Shown piece after piece: positions 21,425 through 21,917 of a stretch of DNA of 21,917 nucleotides. The translations under genes were made by a program, and so were the position numbers. The stretch is from an uncultured Lachnospiraceae bacterium (GTDB lineage: Bacteria > Bacillota > Clostridia > Lachnospirales > Lachnospiraceae). The notes beneath the pieces were generated by a model, which was given only the letters and a program-made list of their open reading frames with translations, had not been told where the DNA came from and ran no database searches. Position 1 is the first letter of the stretch. Each line of letters opens with the position of its first letter. The stretch is taken from contig CAJUSS010000054.1 in NCBI GenBank assembly GCA_910588895.1, positions 1-21,917 on the forward strand. The letters are read 5' to 3'.

Positions 21425-21917
21425 ATGAAAGGAGAAGTTTTAGATCGACGAGTACGTAAGACGAGAAAACAACTGCGTCATTGTCTGGCATTATTATTAA
21501 AGGAAAAAAAAATCCAGGAGATATCGGTGCGGGAGCTCACAGAGATGGCAGACTTGAACCGGGGGACCTTTTATCTCCATTACCGGGACGTCTTTGATCT
21601 GCTGCAGCAGATCGAGCAGGAACTTTTGGAGGCTGTAGAGGCTGCCCTGCAGAAATACTCGGCCTTGGAGGCCCATAAAGGACTCTCCCGCCTCCTGGCC
21701 GACGTGTTCCGGTGTGTAGAGGAGAATGCGGAAATGGTCCAGATCCTCCTGGGAGAGAACGGGGACTTGAATTTCGTGAACCAGGTCAAATCGCTGGTCC
21801 GGGAAAAATGCTTAAAGGACTGGATGGAACTGTTCCGCACCCCCCAGTCTGCTATCTTTGAAGCCTACTACTCGTTTATCGTGTCCGGCTGCTTAGGCCT
21901 GGCCACCTACTGGCTGG
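21425..21917 (+). CDS. TetR/AcrR family regulator, cut by window end
   Basis: The first 164 residues of a regulator running off the right edge. The helix-turn-helix reads ISVRELTEMADLNRGTFYLH (about 37-56). The later part, with VREKCLKDWMELF and EAYYSFIVSGCLGLATYWL, matches the C-terminal domain type of DhaS-like TetR regulators (TetR_C_8 type). The ATG at 21425 has GGAGG seven bases upstream. It is divergent from the MMPL operon and is its likely regulator. The C-terminus and stop codon are outside the window. Confidence 0.9.
   Translation, partial: MKGEVLDRRVRKTRKQLRHCLALLLKEKKIQEISVRELTEMADLNRGTFYLHYRDVFDLLQQIEQELLEAVEAALQKYSALEAHKGLSRLLADVFRCVEENAEMVQILLGENGDLNFVNQVKSLVREKCLKDWMELFRTPQSAIFEAYYSFIVSGCLGLATYWL

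Noticed and set aside
1..21917. CRISPR arrays, transposases, integrases, tRNA or rRNA genes
   Set aside because: No regularly spaced repeats, recombinase motifs or RNA gene signatures were found on either strand.

Overview
The window looks like a chromosomal segment of a Gram-positive anaerobe of the class Clostridia, most likely Lachnospiraceae. The reasons are strong AGGAGG-type ribosome binding sites, low-GC-type TTGACA/TATAAT promoters on a moderately GC-rich coding background, a Feo operon with a Cys-rich partner, an EF-G-like paralogue, Gram-positive lipoproteins and an MMPL pump with a secreted partner. I see no phage, transposase, CRISPR array, rRNA or tRNA. The tetranucleotide GATC is strikingly common throughout.

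Layout: (1) 1-1330: one copy of a 50-bp dispersed repeat at the left edge, then an SdpI/DUF1648-type membrane protein and an acylphosphatase, both on the minus strand. (2) 1449-5107: a minus-strand ferrous-iron operon read as feoA-like, feoA, feoB, a Cys-rich FeoB-associated membrane protein and an unusually short Fur-like DNA-binding protein. It has a strong promoter, a DtxR-like palindrome over the -35 box and a strong terminator. (3) 5248-6192: a secreted lipoprotein on the plus strand and two terminator hairpins. (4) 6210-8427: an EF-G-like translational GTPase paralogue with non-standard GTPase motifs. (5) 8598-12176: an aromatic amino acid operon (DAHP synthase, prephenate dehydrogenase with ACT domain, class II-type EPSP synthase). 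(6) 12191-13359: a TetR regulator divergent from a small SCP2-type lipid-binding protein whose promoter carries a perfect 15-bp palindrome. (7) 13460-15782: a Met-rich lipoprotein, the second copy of the 50-bp repeat, a cytidylate-kinase-like protein and a nicotinamidase-like hydrolase. (8) 16038-21917: an MMPL/RND exporter followed by a large secreted helical protein on the minus strand, and a divergent TetR/AcrR regulator cut off by the window end.

How they work together: the feo genes form one iron-uptake transcript that carries its own small Fur-like protein. The aro genes feed chorismate and tyrosine synthesis and appear to be controlled mainly by allostery (ferredoxin-like and ACT domains), since the promoter is close to the first gene and leaves no room for a leader riboswitch. 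Two TetR-type regulators each sit beside a probable target: SCP2 protein, and MMPL pump plus secreted partner. The least understood parts are the short Fur-like protein, the MMPL partner protein, the Met-rich lipoprotein and the 50-bp repeat, whose two copies differ in a way consistent with conserved base pairing.
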